From: Mytilinidion resinicola
Lineage: Eukaryota > Ascomycota > Dothideomycetes > Mytilinidiales > Mytilinidiaceae
Reading direction: 5' to 3'
DNA length: 64,000 nucleotides
NCBI RefSeq assembly: GCF_010093595.1
Contig: NW_022985456.1
Location: 518,104 to 582,103, forward strand
Shown: positions 44,676 to 58,473 of the stretch, in pieces
Numbering within the stretch: position 1 is the first letter of the stretch
Layout: each line of letters begins with the position of its first letter
Notes under the pieces: generated by a model
Told to the model about the DNA's origin: nothing
Databases searched by the model: none
The model's input: only the letters and a program-made list of their open reading frames with translations
Program-made: the position numbers and the translations under genes

Positions 44676-46109
44676 TGGCAATATTTAGAAAGAAAAAGTG
44701 AAGAAGGAATGTCCCATGGTGTGAGGTTTGTTCAAAAACAACGAGTCGTGCTTGCAATGGCATCATCAGAATGGTCCATTCGATCTATCGATGGTCTCAA
44801 AGTGGTGTTGTGCAATAAACGATGCAAGAGGAACAACATGATATGTGCGGCAGAAGAATGAGAAAGACTGATGATATCCATCGTCACGATCTCCAAGGAA
44901 GGCGTAGAAGGACTTAAAAGTATTGAGGAGCACTAGATGATAGGAATTATGGATACGATGATCTTTTAGAAAGCATGCGAATGTCTTCATAAGATCCACT
45001 GATAATCATCAGCATGTAACGCGTCTACACCCACCACCACTGCGCTCACTCCATGAGAGATCTGTCCGCCACGATGGACTCCCAATCACACCTCCAACCA
45101 TTTCGTCGCCCTTGTCGGACTTTTGATCACGAAGCAGCCATTGAGATTCTTCTGAGCGTGTGTTTGCTCTGACCCGTCGTCTGTGAAGGACAGCTATGAC
45201 GAGCTTGATGATCTTGTAGGATAGGAAGCGAAAACGTGATCTGCACGTGCAAATCAGGTGGCCAACTCCACTTTGAAGCCTGGAAAAGTGGTCATGCCGA
45301 TGGCAGTGATCGCATAGGCCAATTCTGGTTCAAAAAACGGTATTCTTCGCGCAGATGCAGGAACCTTGCGCAGGGCTCTGAAAGGAATCCTTCAGTCTGT
45401 CCCTGATTTCAGACCATAGAGATAGGCTAAGGATAGCGAAGAATGCCGATAGTATTCTAAGCAGCCATCGAGATGTTCCAGCAGCTCGGAATAAGTAGTG
45501 CACGATCCTGCATGCACGCGGGCGAGGGAAAAGAATGCGTGAGAAGTGGTAACCCTATGGGGCAATCTTTCTGCAACGCCGAGCTACTGGGCTGGAAGAA
45601 TAAACACGGTAGTGCCGGCATGTGAGATAGACGGACGGCCATCTTCATCTTCGGGGCAGGGTTCGCAGCAATGACGAGGCTCTGAACATGTGGCCTCTAT
45701 GCTGGCACACATGCTGGCGCGTGCTGAGTTCCGTGACGGCGGCGGGCGAGGTGGCAGAGGAAACGCTGGCTGTGGTATGTATGCGCCCCAAGTTTCGGGC
45801 ACACTCGCATTCGCTCTGCTCGGCGGATTGAGGAGGTGTTGGTGTTGCTCAGCCCTGCCTCAAGGCGGACGACGTGTGGACGTGAAGGGCGAGGTTGATG
45901 CACGGCGGGTAAAAATGGAACCTGGGCGTGCCGCTAGTAGAGTGATCAAAAGCTTGACCTGGTGCGACGCGCAGTGATTGGGAGACGCCCCTGCATGGCC
46001 GTTTCAAACCCACCATCGCCCAGCGTCTGTGCATGGGGGTTTCAAAGCGGCCATGAATGTTTCGACGTGCCGCCTGTGCCTGTCTCGGTGCCTGTTCTGT
46101 AATTAGGAC

Positions 46110-46149
46110 GCTGGCGATGCTGGCGATGCTGGCGATGCTGGCGATGCTG
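46110..46149. repeat. Tandem repeat (GCTGGCGAT)n
   Basis: About four and a half 9-bp units. Confidence 0.9.
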
Positions 46150-46360
46150 TGCCCGGGAGCCCTTCCTGCGCCCGTCGGCAGAAGGAGCTAGGAGCCTTGC
46201 TGGAGACATGGTGGCTTTCTTCCAATCCAGCATAGCCCAATTCAAGGCCGTAGCACCACGTAGAACACTGCGTCTGGGGCCGCCCTCTGCATTTATTGCC
46301 CGCCTGCCCTCGTGCTACGTCCAGCTGGGTAGGCTATCTTACTGCAAACGCCCGCTCTCC

Positions 46361-46492
46361 CCATTCTCCATTCTCCATTCTCCATTCTTCATCTCCATTC
46401 TCCATTCTCCATTCTCCATTCTCCATTCTCCATTCTCCATTCTCCATTCTCCATTCTCCATTCTCCATTCTCCGTTCTCCATTCTCCATTCT
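46361..46492. repeat. Tandem repeat (CCATTCT)n
   Basis: About eighteen 7-bp units with a few variants (CTTCATCT, TCCGTTCT), ending ~310 bp upstream of the SOD start. 7 bp is frame-shifting, so the ORFs read through it are artefacts. Confidence 0.9.
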
Positions 46493-46799
46493 CAACTGCA
46501 CATCTTCACTCTTCGCTGAAGCCCCCGTTCACATCCAGCGCTGTCACAGTGCTCTCCGCATCCGCGACTGTCTCGGCACCCGCAGCGCTGTCTTAGGAGT
46601 GGCACGCACCCAGCCTTGTGACCCGCTGACATCACTCACATTCCAATTTCCGGCCACGGCCCGAGACCCTTCATCACCCACCGCCTCGTCGCTCTTCACA
46701 ACATCATAAACCGCCACACTCTTTCAGGACAAGCTCCAGTCCCTCATTCAACCACCCACACTCATCCCACTGCCTCTTCTACAGCTCTCACTCAACAAG

Positions 46800-47824
46800 A
46801 TGCGCACCTCAACCGTCCTCTCAGTCCTCTCGGCAGCCGCCCTTAGCCTGGCCATTGACGCCCCGGAGACGACCAATAATCTCAGCGCCAGCTACTTCGC
46901 TGTCTTGCCCAACCGTATTGATACTGACGTTCGCGGCACCATGACCATCGCGAGCGCTCCCAATGGCAAGGGCGCCAACATTGCCTTCACCCTCAGCGGT
47001 CTTCCTACCGAGGGCGGCCCTTTCCGTGAGTCACTCCAGCCATTCCATATTCTTTCTGTTCGGCGTCTGCCGCGCTGTGGCGGTTGCTCTCCATGATTGA
47101 GATATGAGAATCGAGACCAACCTTACAATAGTGTACCACATCCACGACAAGGCCGTCCCAGCCGATGGCAACTGCACCGGCACCGGCGCCCACCTTGACC
47201 CCTACGGACGCGGTGAAACCCCACCGTGCGATTCGACCGAGAAACAGACATGCCAGGTGGGCGATCTGAGCGGCAAGTACGGCACTGTCAATGCAACCGG
47301 CTACTCCGCTGCGTAAGTGCCCCTCCTTCCTCTCCCTTACCTATTTCTACCTCACTTCAAGGCCCAGCAAGGCCCTCGTCGCCCGATTCGCCCGCAACCT
47401 CTTCAAGGTCAACACGCTTATCTTGCCTATGTCCTACAGCTACACTGACAAGTACCTCTCCTTGGTGCCGGGCACACCGGCCTACTTTGGCAATCGTAGT
47501 ATCGTCGTCCACTTCGCCAACAAGACTCGCATCACCTGCGCCAACTTCACCACCATCTCCACCGGCTTCGAGACCCTGGTCACGCCCCCTGGCTATGCCT
47601 CCTCCACTGCGAGTGCCTCGGGCACTCCAAGCAACAGCGCAAACCACACCGCGTCCACCTTCTCGTCGGCCGCAAGCTCCATAGATCACCCTAGCACCAC
47701 TGTCGCGCAGTCGCCGAGCGGTGCAAAGCCGATCGCGACTGTCACGGGCACTGATGCCGCGACCCCCGCCTACTGGGTCTCTTCCGGCGCGCTGCTGGGT
47801 GCAGCGTTTGTCTTGGTGCTGTAG
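46800..47824 (+). CDS. Cell-surface Cu-type superoxide dismutase with predicted GPI anchor, 263 aa
   Basis: Exons 46800-47025, 47132-47312 and 47440-47824 (introns 106 and 127 nt) total 792 bases. A signal peptide (TVLSVLSAAALSLAI) precedes a SOD_Cu domain: GTMTIASAPNGKGANIAFTL, LPTEGGPFLYHIHDKAVP (first His pair, formed across the intron), CTGTGAHLDPYGRGETPPC (His and disulphide Cys), QVGDLSGKYG and IVVHFANKTRITCANF (last His). A Ser/Thr-rich stalk and a hydrophobic tail (WVSSGALLGAAFVLVL) follow, with a plausible GPI site before it. The layout matches fungal extracellular, GPI-anchored SODs that remove superoxide at the wall, several of which are Cu-only. Whether Zn ligands are complete cannot be decided by eye. 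Confidence 0.88.
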
Positions 47825-50800
47825 ATGGGACAACTGGGCCCTTTCCTTTATTATCAAGGCTTAAGATTCCTGTTACTTTCTTTCTGCATGTCTGAGCCAT
47901 CCCGCTATAATGAGTCAAGTTTGCGGAGGATGGTGGCATTACGGGTGAAGCGTGGAGGATCTGTGCAAAGGAAAATTTCTTTCGGCGGGATTCTGGGTGT
48001 ACGATACCAGGCTAGAGGCCAAGGAGCGTGTGGCGTTATAGTGGTTACGGATAATGAATCATGTGGGAGAGAGCGTTCTCTGCTTTACTCCTTTCTTTAC
48101 TTTACCGCTTGCATTTTGAGTGGAATGTCGGCGATCAAGCTCGTACGTGATCATGCATCATACGTAGCCAATAGTTTGGGCTGTTCTTGATGCGCGGCTG
48201 GATAAATTTAATAGAGTACAGCCTCTACGTGCTGCTGCAAGGAGGTGAGTTGAGACTTCAAAGCGGGGATCCGCTCAACGACAGTGATAGAGAGGCTTTG
48301 CGTGTCGTATCCGCTTCGGCCCCATTTTTCTTGAATGCATCACTAACGCGTGGTAATCCTAACGTCAAACATCTTCCCCAACCCCGTCTTTGCTCTGAAA
48401 CATTTTGTCACCAAGCTCTGCCACCCGACTCTCGCTTGCTTTGCACGTTCCGAAGCCTGTTCCTGGTCCCTGCATGGCATGAAATCATCAACCGGCAGCT
48501 TGTGATAATCCGGCGTGACAGTCTCAGGCCTGCATCTGTCACCCATCTCTCGCCTTTTTGGGCCATCTGATCTGCGTTTCTAATTCCCATTCCGTATCAA
48601 ACTCTCCGCTTTCGACCGTAGTCACATTCGTCTTAGTTTTCTCAAACCCCTCGTGCATGACTGTTTGTCTCATTCCATACGCCCCGCTTCGAACGATCGC
48701 CGAAAGTAGTCCCGTTTGTCTGAACCCACGGATGTCTCCCGTGGCTTGCGAGCTTGTTTCACGAGCTTGGGCGGAGTAGCTGAAAGCTTAGCAAAGCTTG
48801 GGGTATGCACGGTGAGCTTGTGTGGGAGATGGTTTCAGCCATCGCAGAGACCCAAACACGGGACCCCACCTGCGCCGGGCTGGCTCAAACATCCATCGCG
48901 CTCAAGCTTCAACTCGGCCTACTACGTCCCGGTGTCTAGGCAATTGAAATCATGGTAAACATGTTTCTCAGCCGCTGAAGTTTGGTAGGGGAGTGAAAGA
49001 GACACGTGCTTAGAGACACGTGCTTGTAGACAACGAAATCGGGAAGGTTGCACGCTTCATGTTGGTAAGCATGTTGCTCACCCGTCGGGCATGTTGTTTG
49101 CGCGACATCAAAACATACAAGCGAGAAACGGGCTTCTGTGTGAGCGACGGAAATGGTAAGGGCGTGGAGGAGAGAGGGTGGGAGAAGTGAGTATATGACC
49201 AGGCGTGTTGACGGAGTTCTGATGATTTACTTTCATCCATCATCAAGTCGTATATTCTCTGTCCATCTCTTATATTTCTATATACATATCAATCATCTTT
49301 TCTTTATATATCCCCCGCTTCCTTCATCACGGAGGTATGGGCAAGTAGCTCCCGTGCGCACCGAGGATGGCTATGGCCCCAGCACAGTCAATGTCATGCG
49401 CTATCCACCGTACGACGCCAACTCGACCACTGGCCCCTGGCGGAAGCTATCTAGATACGGAAACAGAAGAGGCTCGATGGACGGGTTTTAGGGAGTGGGC
49501 TTTTGACTGGATCGGGGCTGTGGGAGAGGTAAGGAGGCATTTCATGTCCCGTGTATCTTGTTGCTTACGTGTGCTAGTTACGATCGAGATGTTGTGGAGG
49601 TTCCATGTTGCTCATCTGTACAGCGCAAAGCTTGCGCCCAGCCAGATCGCGTGGTTCCAGTCGGAAATCCAGAGGCATTGGCGCGGATGGAAACAGGATT
49701 AAGCACTCGTGTTCAGAGACTTCGTCTTCCACAATCCAGCTCTCCGTGATAAATACCATCAGCTACGATACGGTGGATGCCAAACCTCCAATGCGCGACC
49801 TCGAAAACCAACTCGAGTCCCACAAAATCAATCGCCAGGTCTGCGAAGACAATGTCTTGGCAATCCGCCTGTGGGCACCTGCACCTGGGCACCGATGTCT
49901 CAATGGAGCTTCGGAAGAGGAGATTGCGAGAGTGCCTTGAGATGAGGCTGGTTACGGCAGGGACATTATGGTATTTTTTTTCCTCTCTGAGGACATATAA
50001 GGGTGCTGACTTGATAGTGCTCAGTGACCTTATGATGTTGTTGGTGAAGCATTCCGGTTGATGCAAGCGCCGAAAGTCGGAAAGGGCATCGAAAGTACGG
50101 TTATTGCATCCCCTGTCCTCACTTTTTTTTTGAAAACTAGTAACTTACGTAGGACACCTTCTCGAGTGACAATTTCCGGAATGAAGCATGGTGGATACGC
50201 ACGAGACTACGGCAGACCTTGAAAAAATTCGCTCCCGAGGCGGCCGTTTGCCATTATCAACGACATCCTAGTATAAAGTCCCTGTTGGACATCAAGTATG
50301 TTCCAAGAGACGAGACGGAACACCATGGATCCCGGCTGGTACGAATCCCTTCTGCAAGCTGTTTCCAAAATGCTAACTTCTGCAAAGGCCATAGAACTTA
50401 GCTTTATGATATATACTCTTCGTCATCCTGGCCCAACTCATGCTACGCTATCATTACTCGACTCTGTATTTGTAACACGGGCCGCAGCTTCCTAGCACCA
50501 CCAATCTAAAAAATACCGGAAACCAAGGACGAAAAAGATGTGCAGACAACCATATTATCACCGTTCCACCACCTCTAAGCTACCACAACAACTCAACCTC
50601 TTCGTAACGACCAGTCAGCTTCAAGTCACCGTTCAACCATCTCTACGCTACTACAACAACCTCATGACACCGTCAAATTATGTTCGGAAGGTCATGAAGA
50701 TCACGAGACGTTCCGCCAACGCACGTCCGGAATGGTCACCATGATGGTGGTCTAGAAGCTTGACTCGTCCGACTTGCACCTCACGAGCGGACCACCGCCA

Positions 50801-52323
50801 TCTGGAAGCTTAGAGTGCAACAGGACATGTGCAATTTCAAGATCGTCGTTGATCTTGGCTGTGAGCGGGGTCAGCGCATCGCTGACCTGGGCACTGGACC
50901 CAGTAGCACCGTGCGGCCCAAACGAGTCAGCAGTTGGCTATGTGGGACTCCTATATACTCCTGTATACTCCTATATCCGACACACGGAAACGACTTTATA
51001 CCGAGCTTTACTTACTATATATCTCACCTTGCCATCCGACATCACCAGCGCCAGCACCAGCACCATGCAGTATCATCTTCGAAACCTGTCCTACGATGCG
51101 TTTCCACCGCAGACCGGCGTGTTCGGTGACTATGAAAAGAACATCAGCATCAGGCTCCTGGATCACAACACTTGGCACTCGCCGCCTCACGAGGTTGAAG
51201 CCGGAATAACGTGCAGAGAGGACTGTGCAGCTCTCCATAGTCTACTACACGTTGGAAAAGGCCAAAGATGCGCTAGAGGCCGTCAGGCGCCAGAGGAGCA
51301 ATGGCAGACCGAGCTGTATCCAATCCCGGCGACAAACATCGAAGGCAATCTCTTAAACACATCTGGGAGGAAATCCACGAGCACTTCAAGCGGTATGGAA
51401 TCAAAGGGGCACACACGTTGAAAAACAGGTATGCTCGTCTCGAGAGTTTGGGTTGCCTTGGTGTATTGGTCGTGTTGGTGGCTGTTCCGGCATATCGCTC
51501 GATGGCGGTGTTGGCCTCGTTGGGGAATACATCCACGATGGAGCACCAAGCCCCATGGCCTAGTTCTGATCCCTCCCTCACAAGCAATTGGCTTGATTTC
51601 ACTTACTACCCCGATTTCGTTGGACTAGTCCACACCAATTGACGCCCCGATGCGCTCAGTAGAGAAAGAACCCCCTTCCCGAGCCTGGATATGAATGGGC
51701 ATCTTTTCCACTCCCTCGTAATATTCCATTTTTTATATAGCATCTGTGTCGCTAATTTATACACGACAACCACACGAGTATGTACGATCACCTCGAATCT
51801 CTTCCAGCACGAGCATACGAAGAGACGTAGGGATTCCGGTAGTAGCGGAGACGATCAGCCAGTGGGCCACCGAGGAAATCCGACAAGCTCGACGCGCACT
51901 CAATCCCTAAACGCCAGATTGCAATCCTACCAGGAGGCAAGTTACTTGAAACCCGGCAACTAAGGCATTCCCTAGGCCAGCGTACATCGAACCTACCACG
52001 CGGCCTGTTCTACGGGCATTATCAGGAACATCATGGGACAATGGCCCGGGCGATGCGATTCAATACATCAAGTCCATGAAAATGCGGTGGGGATATTGAG
52101 ACAGGAAGTGGGACAGGCTCGTAGAGAATCCTACAACACAGATTTCTGTGTCTCTGGACTCGACAAACTCCGACGCTGTTCTGTAGCAGCAGAAAGAAAA
52201 CAACGTCACCTGCCATACATCTATATCACCTGCCGTTAATCTATATTCGCCCCCAAAAGCCCCGAGGAGGAGCTGAACGTTGAGAAATTCCGTTCTCTTT
52301 GCCCACTGCAGATACAGCTATCA

Positions 52324-52660
52324 ATGTCTTGGTGGCACACGGAGTATATATACAGCCGAAACCAGCTAGGTGGAGTGGGTCTACCTGTTCAACCTTGCGT
52401 TCAGATATCTGATGGTGCAATACTACAGACGGATAATCCTCGCTTGTTCATGCGCGATGTAAAAGCCCAGGGATCACCAGGAACTCGTCTATCAGAGAAG
52501 GACGAAATAGTAAAGAACCCAGACTTCGCATACCGGCATGAATAAAACACACTACCGGCCCTGGTTATGGAAGTAGTGTTCACTGAAACCTGGCAACATT
52601 TGAACGGGAAAGTGGACAACTATTTCTATGGGTCAGAGGGAAACATTCACGTTATTGTTG
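52324..52660 (+). pseudogene. Relic of a fungal PD-(D/E)XK-type nuclease-like gene, copy 1
   Basis: Reads EIVKNPDFAYRHE, a TAA, then in the same frame NTLPALVMEVVFTE, HLNGKVDNYFYGSEGNIHVI. The order K-x-PD..., then V.EV, then a long helix and G.I.V matches a family of fungal proteins with a restriction-endonuclease-like core (D..(E/V)EV pattern). At least one stop interrupts it. Confidence 0.4.
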
Positions 52661-53229
52661 CATTCTTTCTATGGTTTCTGGACGGAAGCGGTACTCTGAC
52701 TCAAAACGCTTGATACTATCCATGACATGCTGATCCTCAAGCACTTTCCCACGCCACTCGACGGAAGCACGTTGCACGCAACAAGCCATACGCCGGACTA
52801 ACGTGGCGCCACTAATCGCTTCGCGACTGTATATACAACAAACAAAGCACCTACGATTATATACCACGCAGGAACCCTTATAATATTGCGCATCCACAGT
52901 ATCCATGTCCAAAGAATTCAGCCCGCTTTACATAGCGAAAAATGGCTGGACAGGCGAGGAAATACAGCAATGGAAAGATGACACTGCTTGAGATGGCAGT
53001 TCCGTTGCGATTTTCTCGGGGGCTGGGATTGGAGGACCTTGCAGAATATCAGTTCCATGTTTCAAAGCCCTGATGTAGTTCGTGAGGACTAGGATAGGAC
53101 AGACTGAAGTTACCACCATGCGGGTCCCACGATTCGGCCGGTAACATCTCTGCCCCAGCGTGTTACCACTTCTCGACGAGCGAGGCGTTACTCACGCGCA
53201 TAAAAGAGAAGCTCCACGACCTTACGAAG

Positions 53230-53640
53230 GTCAGATGGGGTACTATTTATGATCCTGGGACTCGTGCTTCCGGTCGCGAAAAATCTCTTTGCTTTGAAGG
53301 ATCCATTCGCACGACCCGAATACGCTCGGAAGCATGCCCAAAGATCACCAGGAATCTTCCTATGAAAGCAAAAAGCATAGAGAAAAGCTCAGACATTGTG
53401 TATTGGCACGATGCAAACACACCACCGGCTTTGATCATAGAAGTAGCAAACACAGAATGTGAGGAAGAAAGTTGGGCCAGCTACACACAGAGCTGGGGTG
53501 ACGAACCTCAGCAGGGGGCCGGGGATTGCCGCAGGTCTACAAGCACTCCGGAAACTGGTTATTCGGCTTTCGGGGACCAATACCACATGATGGTGGGATG
53601 GACAGTCACGCTAGTGGCCTACCAACATCAAAGAAAATAC
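53230..53640 (+). pseudogene. Relic of the same nuclease-like family, copy 2
   Basis: IEKSSDIVYWHDANTPPALI, then IEVANTE, is colinear with copy 1, and the DNA shares GATCACCAGGAA and related blocks about 880 bp apart. Later sequence diverges. The pair suggests an old tandem duplication now decayed. Confidence 0.4.
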
Positions 53641-56600
53641 TATGTCTGCCTTGAAAAATTGAGGAGAGCAAGCACGAATGGATTGTGGGACTGTGTCGCT
53701 AGAGTCCCTTGAGAATGAGCAGCATCACGCTACCCTTTTCATCATTCCAGTCATTCCAGAGTGCATCGGCATTTCAAGGGGAGAAAAGACGCGGCAACAC
53801 TGAAAGTCAGCTAGAAGACCTATGCCAGCAGCTTGCGCTAAGAACTCAAAAGTACCAACTATTCAATGGCACACTTCAAAAAGTGCCCACGCAACCAAAT
53901 CTGAGGAAATGATAAAGACTCGCACGTGTTTGTATACGGATGGGAGATCCCCAACTCCCCCGCAACGTTCATCATCCCAAGGATAGAACACGTTCCCAAT
54001 CTGAGAGCACTCTATGCTGGGTATGCACCGAAGCTCCTACTTAACATTAGGGTGCAATTTCGATAGCCTTGCCTATAGAAAGCTCCATCACACGCAATGC
54101 ATTGCTATTTCTCTGAATAGTGCGGTTCACGTCGAAAATATCGAAATGCCTATTCCAAAAACTATAATCCATCTCACCCCTGGGCGTGCAAAATCGCACT
54201 CTGTCACCTCCCCGCGGTGCCGTCTGAAACACTCCTATCGAGCGGCTAAGAACCAGAGACGTAAAACCCTACGGATGAGAGATTTTCGACGGCGGAGGTT
54301 TATATTCTTCGCTCAGGCTCGTCGACGCCAAACCACATCACCTACCTCCAATTCAGTCGCCCTATCAACGGACTTCCGGTCGACTAGCTTCCTTCTCAGT
54401 ATAGTCGGACGCCAACTCGCCAAATATATACGCCATTCATCAACCGTAATACTTATATACGACGAAACGAACATCATTATACACGACCAATGAGCCACCT
54501 GTCAATTTGGCATATCCAGCGTTACCGCTCATGTAACGGGAGACAGCTGGATTAATGAGGGCCAAATCGCTCCTTCAAACGCCCGGAAGTATCACAAATA
54601 TACCAAGGACAAATGGATGAAGTGGCACAATAAGCATTTCAACCTCACGTTGGAAGGCAGGCAGCGAGAGAGCATTCTGCAGTACCCACAGGCATTGCGC
54701 GAGTTTCTCATGTTCGGAAAGTCGTCTCTCCATGGCATGGACGATGAAGGGTCTCTCAACCTACGGAGTAGCAAAGACGATCGGCCGTTGGACCTAGAGG
54801 ACCTAGGAAGCGACTATTTGATAATGATTCCAAGTTCAAGGACGGATATTTCATAATGGGTCCTACCGAGACTACCAAGACTACAAGACTACCAAGATTG
54901 TCAGACTGAAACGAGACTGTAACACTTCCTCTTCTGCAACTCAAGGTCTGCGTGATAAACACGCCTTGCGATTATCGCCTACCCAGGGCAAAGATGAGAA
55001 CCCGTTCTTGTTTGGCTTTATATACAACAACCCAGATCGACCCTATACTCCACCATGCTTTCTCTATGACTCCAGCTCTGCATCCAGGGCTGTGAATCCT
55101 TCTGCATCCAGCCAAACATCGACCACGCTTGCACTACTCCAAAAAACCTACACCATGCCATCTAAGACTGCAGTGAGCAGCAACCCAAATGATGAGGAGC
55201 AGCGACACAGACAGTGGTATAAGAGATAGATGAGGAAACGCGTGGGATTTCAACCACCGGTATATACCGAAACAGCCTCCATCAAGAGTATCCATCGCCG
55301 GAAAAATCGATCTCATGAGCATATGAATTACCCCTACAACGACTCCTCGCGTCTTTCTTGCCAACTACTACAAGCTCTGATGTAGTTATTGGATGCACCT
55401 GGACAATCCGGCGTCCTGCACACTGAAGTTACAAGGAGAATTCCCCACTGCGCTAAGCAAAGGGACAGCAAAGGTACGTTTGTTCGTTTATCGTCCCGCG
55501 TCAGTCATCCCAGCAGGCGATTACGAGATGCCAGCTTCATTCACTATATGTGAAGCTGTTCGAAGCACGGATGTTAGATCAACTTGGACGCATCCGACCA
55601 GCCTTAGTCCGTGATGAGCTTGGAAGTAAGAATTCCGAGAAGGAGTTCAAGGTTCTTGCTAAGTCCGTTGTACCTATCCAGTATATAAAACTCTTGCCTT
55701 CACTCCACGTATATATCCACGGACGACTCGGTTCAAACGTTTGGGACGCTCAGGCTGTAGCTATCCTGGTGTCGCATGAGAACCTCCGTCTCGACATAAC
55801 GGAACTTTGCCTTGTCTCCGGTGCGGTATAAGCGGCCATATTGTCAAAACATCCGAGAGAGGCGCCATTATTGCAAGCTAGAATGCTATAGCGATGATGC
55901 CGGAGAGCTTCTAGTAGTACGGGCGCTTTGGTTAGGGACTGTGCGGAATACCAGAGCGTGCCGTCCTGGGGGCAATCACACTGACGACAATTGGAAGGAC
56001 ACTGTCGAAGAGTTGGTGGAAGCACCCGTCGACCTACATTCGATTTGAAATCTTACAACCCCACAACGTGCGACATGAGGCTGATATTATATCACGGAAC
56101 CGGACCTTTGCACAAGAGCTCCCATCATGCTGCCCATCAGAGGCCGTTGTACTGCGTTATTAACAGTACAGTGTCCTAGAGAATCCGAAACGCTAAAATG
56201 CAATGGTCGTCACCCTGATCCTCCTCGGCTGCAATCCTGAACTCCGGGGTCAGGAGAAGAGGTATAATATAATGGCAATCCAACTACATCGTAGGCTCAA
56301 CGAAATCACCGAAGAGGAAACTCACCTGCATCGGATCAAGATCACGAGACTGATGCATGAGCGCATCGGGCCAGGTTCTGCGGATAACTCAGGAGCTCCA
56401 CCCCGAAGGTCTCCTCGAGTATCTACGCAAACCACTTAACTGCTCGGAAGTAGTTATACGCCCTATATTCGCTTCAAATGGAATGCCGTGCGAATATGAG
56501 ACGCATAGCTGTTGGGCTTAACGCGCTATGCTGGGGTGCGGCAAATGTGTGGTGGTTTCAATATTCATTCACTCATGGGGTACTTCACAAGATGAGCAAC

Positions 56601-58473
56601 GAGGAGGGCAGTGTAGAGGAGATCACAACGCTCGAGCGGAGACTGAGTACTCTTGTGAAATCCTGTCTTTTGTTAGGCCGGCATATCGTCACGCCGTCCC
56701 TATATAACTCACCAGCTAAACCAGTATACACGGATGAAAACTCGACTTCATAAAAAGGGTAGTGATGCCGTCGTCCCATTTGGAATCGAAACCCAGACAT
56801 CTACTACGTCTGCAGCCTTCTTAAGCCAAGCCTCTCCACAACCTACCTCTTCATTTCCATATACACAGACACACCTCACTAAAGCCTCAACATCAGTAGT
56901 CTCGTGAAGGGAGCTACCAACCCCCACTGCCCAGCCCAGCCCACGATTCCGATCAGGGACTGTGCGACAGATAGTCACAGCTCTGTCGACATGTGAAGTA
57001 GAATATATAGCGGCGACCGAGGCGGCCAAGGAAGCGCTATGGATCAGACGGTTCATTAATGGTCCTCACGTGGGAATCAACTTTGGCACAGTTTCTGGAC
57101 GTCAAACGCCGGTGCAGGCAAGTCTATGGCATTGATTTCGACGAAACCTATGGCAGTGGCCTCGGCCTTTGCTCAGGCGCCCTCGAGATTGGCCCGTTCG
57201 AGGTGTTTCACAGCTTGGAATCACAGTCCCGACATCCCCCCTTCGCATCCCCATCATCACCTCGAAGTTTCCTACTACAACCAACGATCCATCATATCAC
57301 TCCAGCTAGTAGCTCCGAAGGATCGGCTCGAAAAAAGACTCGGCGCGAACAAAACATCCGAATCGACCACATCGAGAACAACCAGAATCCACTGCTCTTT
57401 TGACTAAGCCGACAAGAGAAGAGATACGAGCTGATGCTTCCAGGATACAAACGCCGCGGCTGAAAAGCTACGAAAGAGCAGTGCCCGCCAAGTTGAGGCC
57501 TTTCACGATGTTTGGAAACGAACTTCACTAGATCTTGCGACTGTGCAGTCAAGCCGCCACCTTTTATAGAGTTTGCTGCTGTATCTGCTTTTGATTCTAA
57601 TCTCAGGCATTACCAACAGCCAGTACCAACGCCATGCTTAATGAAAGACCAGGAACCGGCTCCAAGATTGATGCACGAGGTCCTGCATAAAGAGGCCTGG
57701 GTTAGATCCTTGAAGGAGGAAACCTGAAATCTAGAGGGTAGGGGGGCGAGTGGGGAAGTAACCAGGCGCCTGACTGGAGCGAGTCAGTTGGCTTGACAAT
57801 TGGTTTCGCAGCGTTGGATCTCTGGAGCTTCTTGCGCAGTACCACTATTTAGTGGAAGTCGGTTTTTAAGAGTACAGGGAACGATGCTTGTTGGATATTC
57901 TCACCCGGAGAACAACCAATGATGGAAGCAGGTCGAAGGCCCGCATATCACCTTCAGGAAGAGTGCGTGTTTCCACTCAGCTAGTATTGTCGGCAGAATT
58001 GTGACCTGGAGTAATAGGAAGCAGAACTTGACGCACACAGGAGGGCTCAAGAACACGAGTCAATCGTCGGAGTAAATGTGGAGAAGCAAACAAACAAGCA
58101 ATCTAACAATCAATACCCCTGAAGTCACTAGAGAAGCAATCCAAATCAGTCGTGACCTCAGATCGAGTATTTCAATGTGATCTAGAGGCTGGAGGTTGTT
58201 TGTTAGCAAATACAGTGCACCAAATAGAAAAGACCGCCACAACTAATGATCTTCGTGACTACTTCATCAAGTAGTTGCACTACAAATATTATCGTGGGCT
58301 CAACCCATTCGTGACTGTTATCCGTACCATGGTTCGGATCCGGTGAGTCGTGAGTCATCTCCACCACTACCCAAGCACTTAAATACTGCAATATCAAGAT
58401 ATCTCCATTTCTCTACTTCATTCTCAACTCACTTCGCACATTTCACACCCATCGCATCCCCAAATTCACCAAA

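Larger units (their letters stand above)
43859..46799. other. Intergenic, repeats only
   Basis: No supported gene. Contains a mariner-type MITE (44.5 kb) and two simple repeats (46.1 and 46.4 kb); all ORFs are short and featureless. The last ~300 bp, with CT-rich tracts, are the likely SOD promoter. Confidence 0.45.
47825..58473. other. Gene-poor region, relics only
   Basis: 10.6 kb without a supported intact gene. All ORFs are short (up to 215 aa), overlap on both strands and mostly lack family features. Exceptions given elsewhere: two nuclease-like relics at 52.3 and 53.3 kb, and a possible copia-type fragment at about 57.12 kb. Coding-like pieces at 51.06 and 54.60 kb could not be joined into a gene. 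Confidence 0.5.

Noticed and set aside
46208..46709. ORFs made of repeated FSILHSP
   Set aside because: They are translations of the 7-bp microsatellite.
50774..51421. 215-aa plus ORF
   Set aside because: No family features and Ser/His/Arg-rich; part of it (from 51061) looks protein-like but could not be joined to neighbours.
56748..57056. 102-aa minus ORF
   Set aside because: Composition is protein-like, but no motif or neighbouring exon supports it.
57059..57403. YGIDFDETY motif resembling the copia reverse-transcriptase start (GIDxxETxAPV)
   Set aside because: Only one short motif, followed by a frame change (continuing as MAVASAFAQA in the next frame). No YVDD motif, integrase or LTR found nearby, so not listed as an element.
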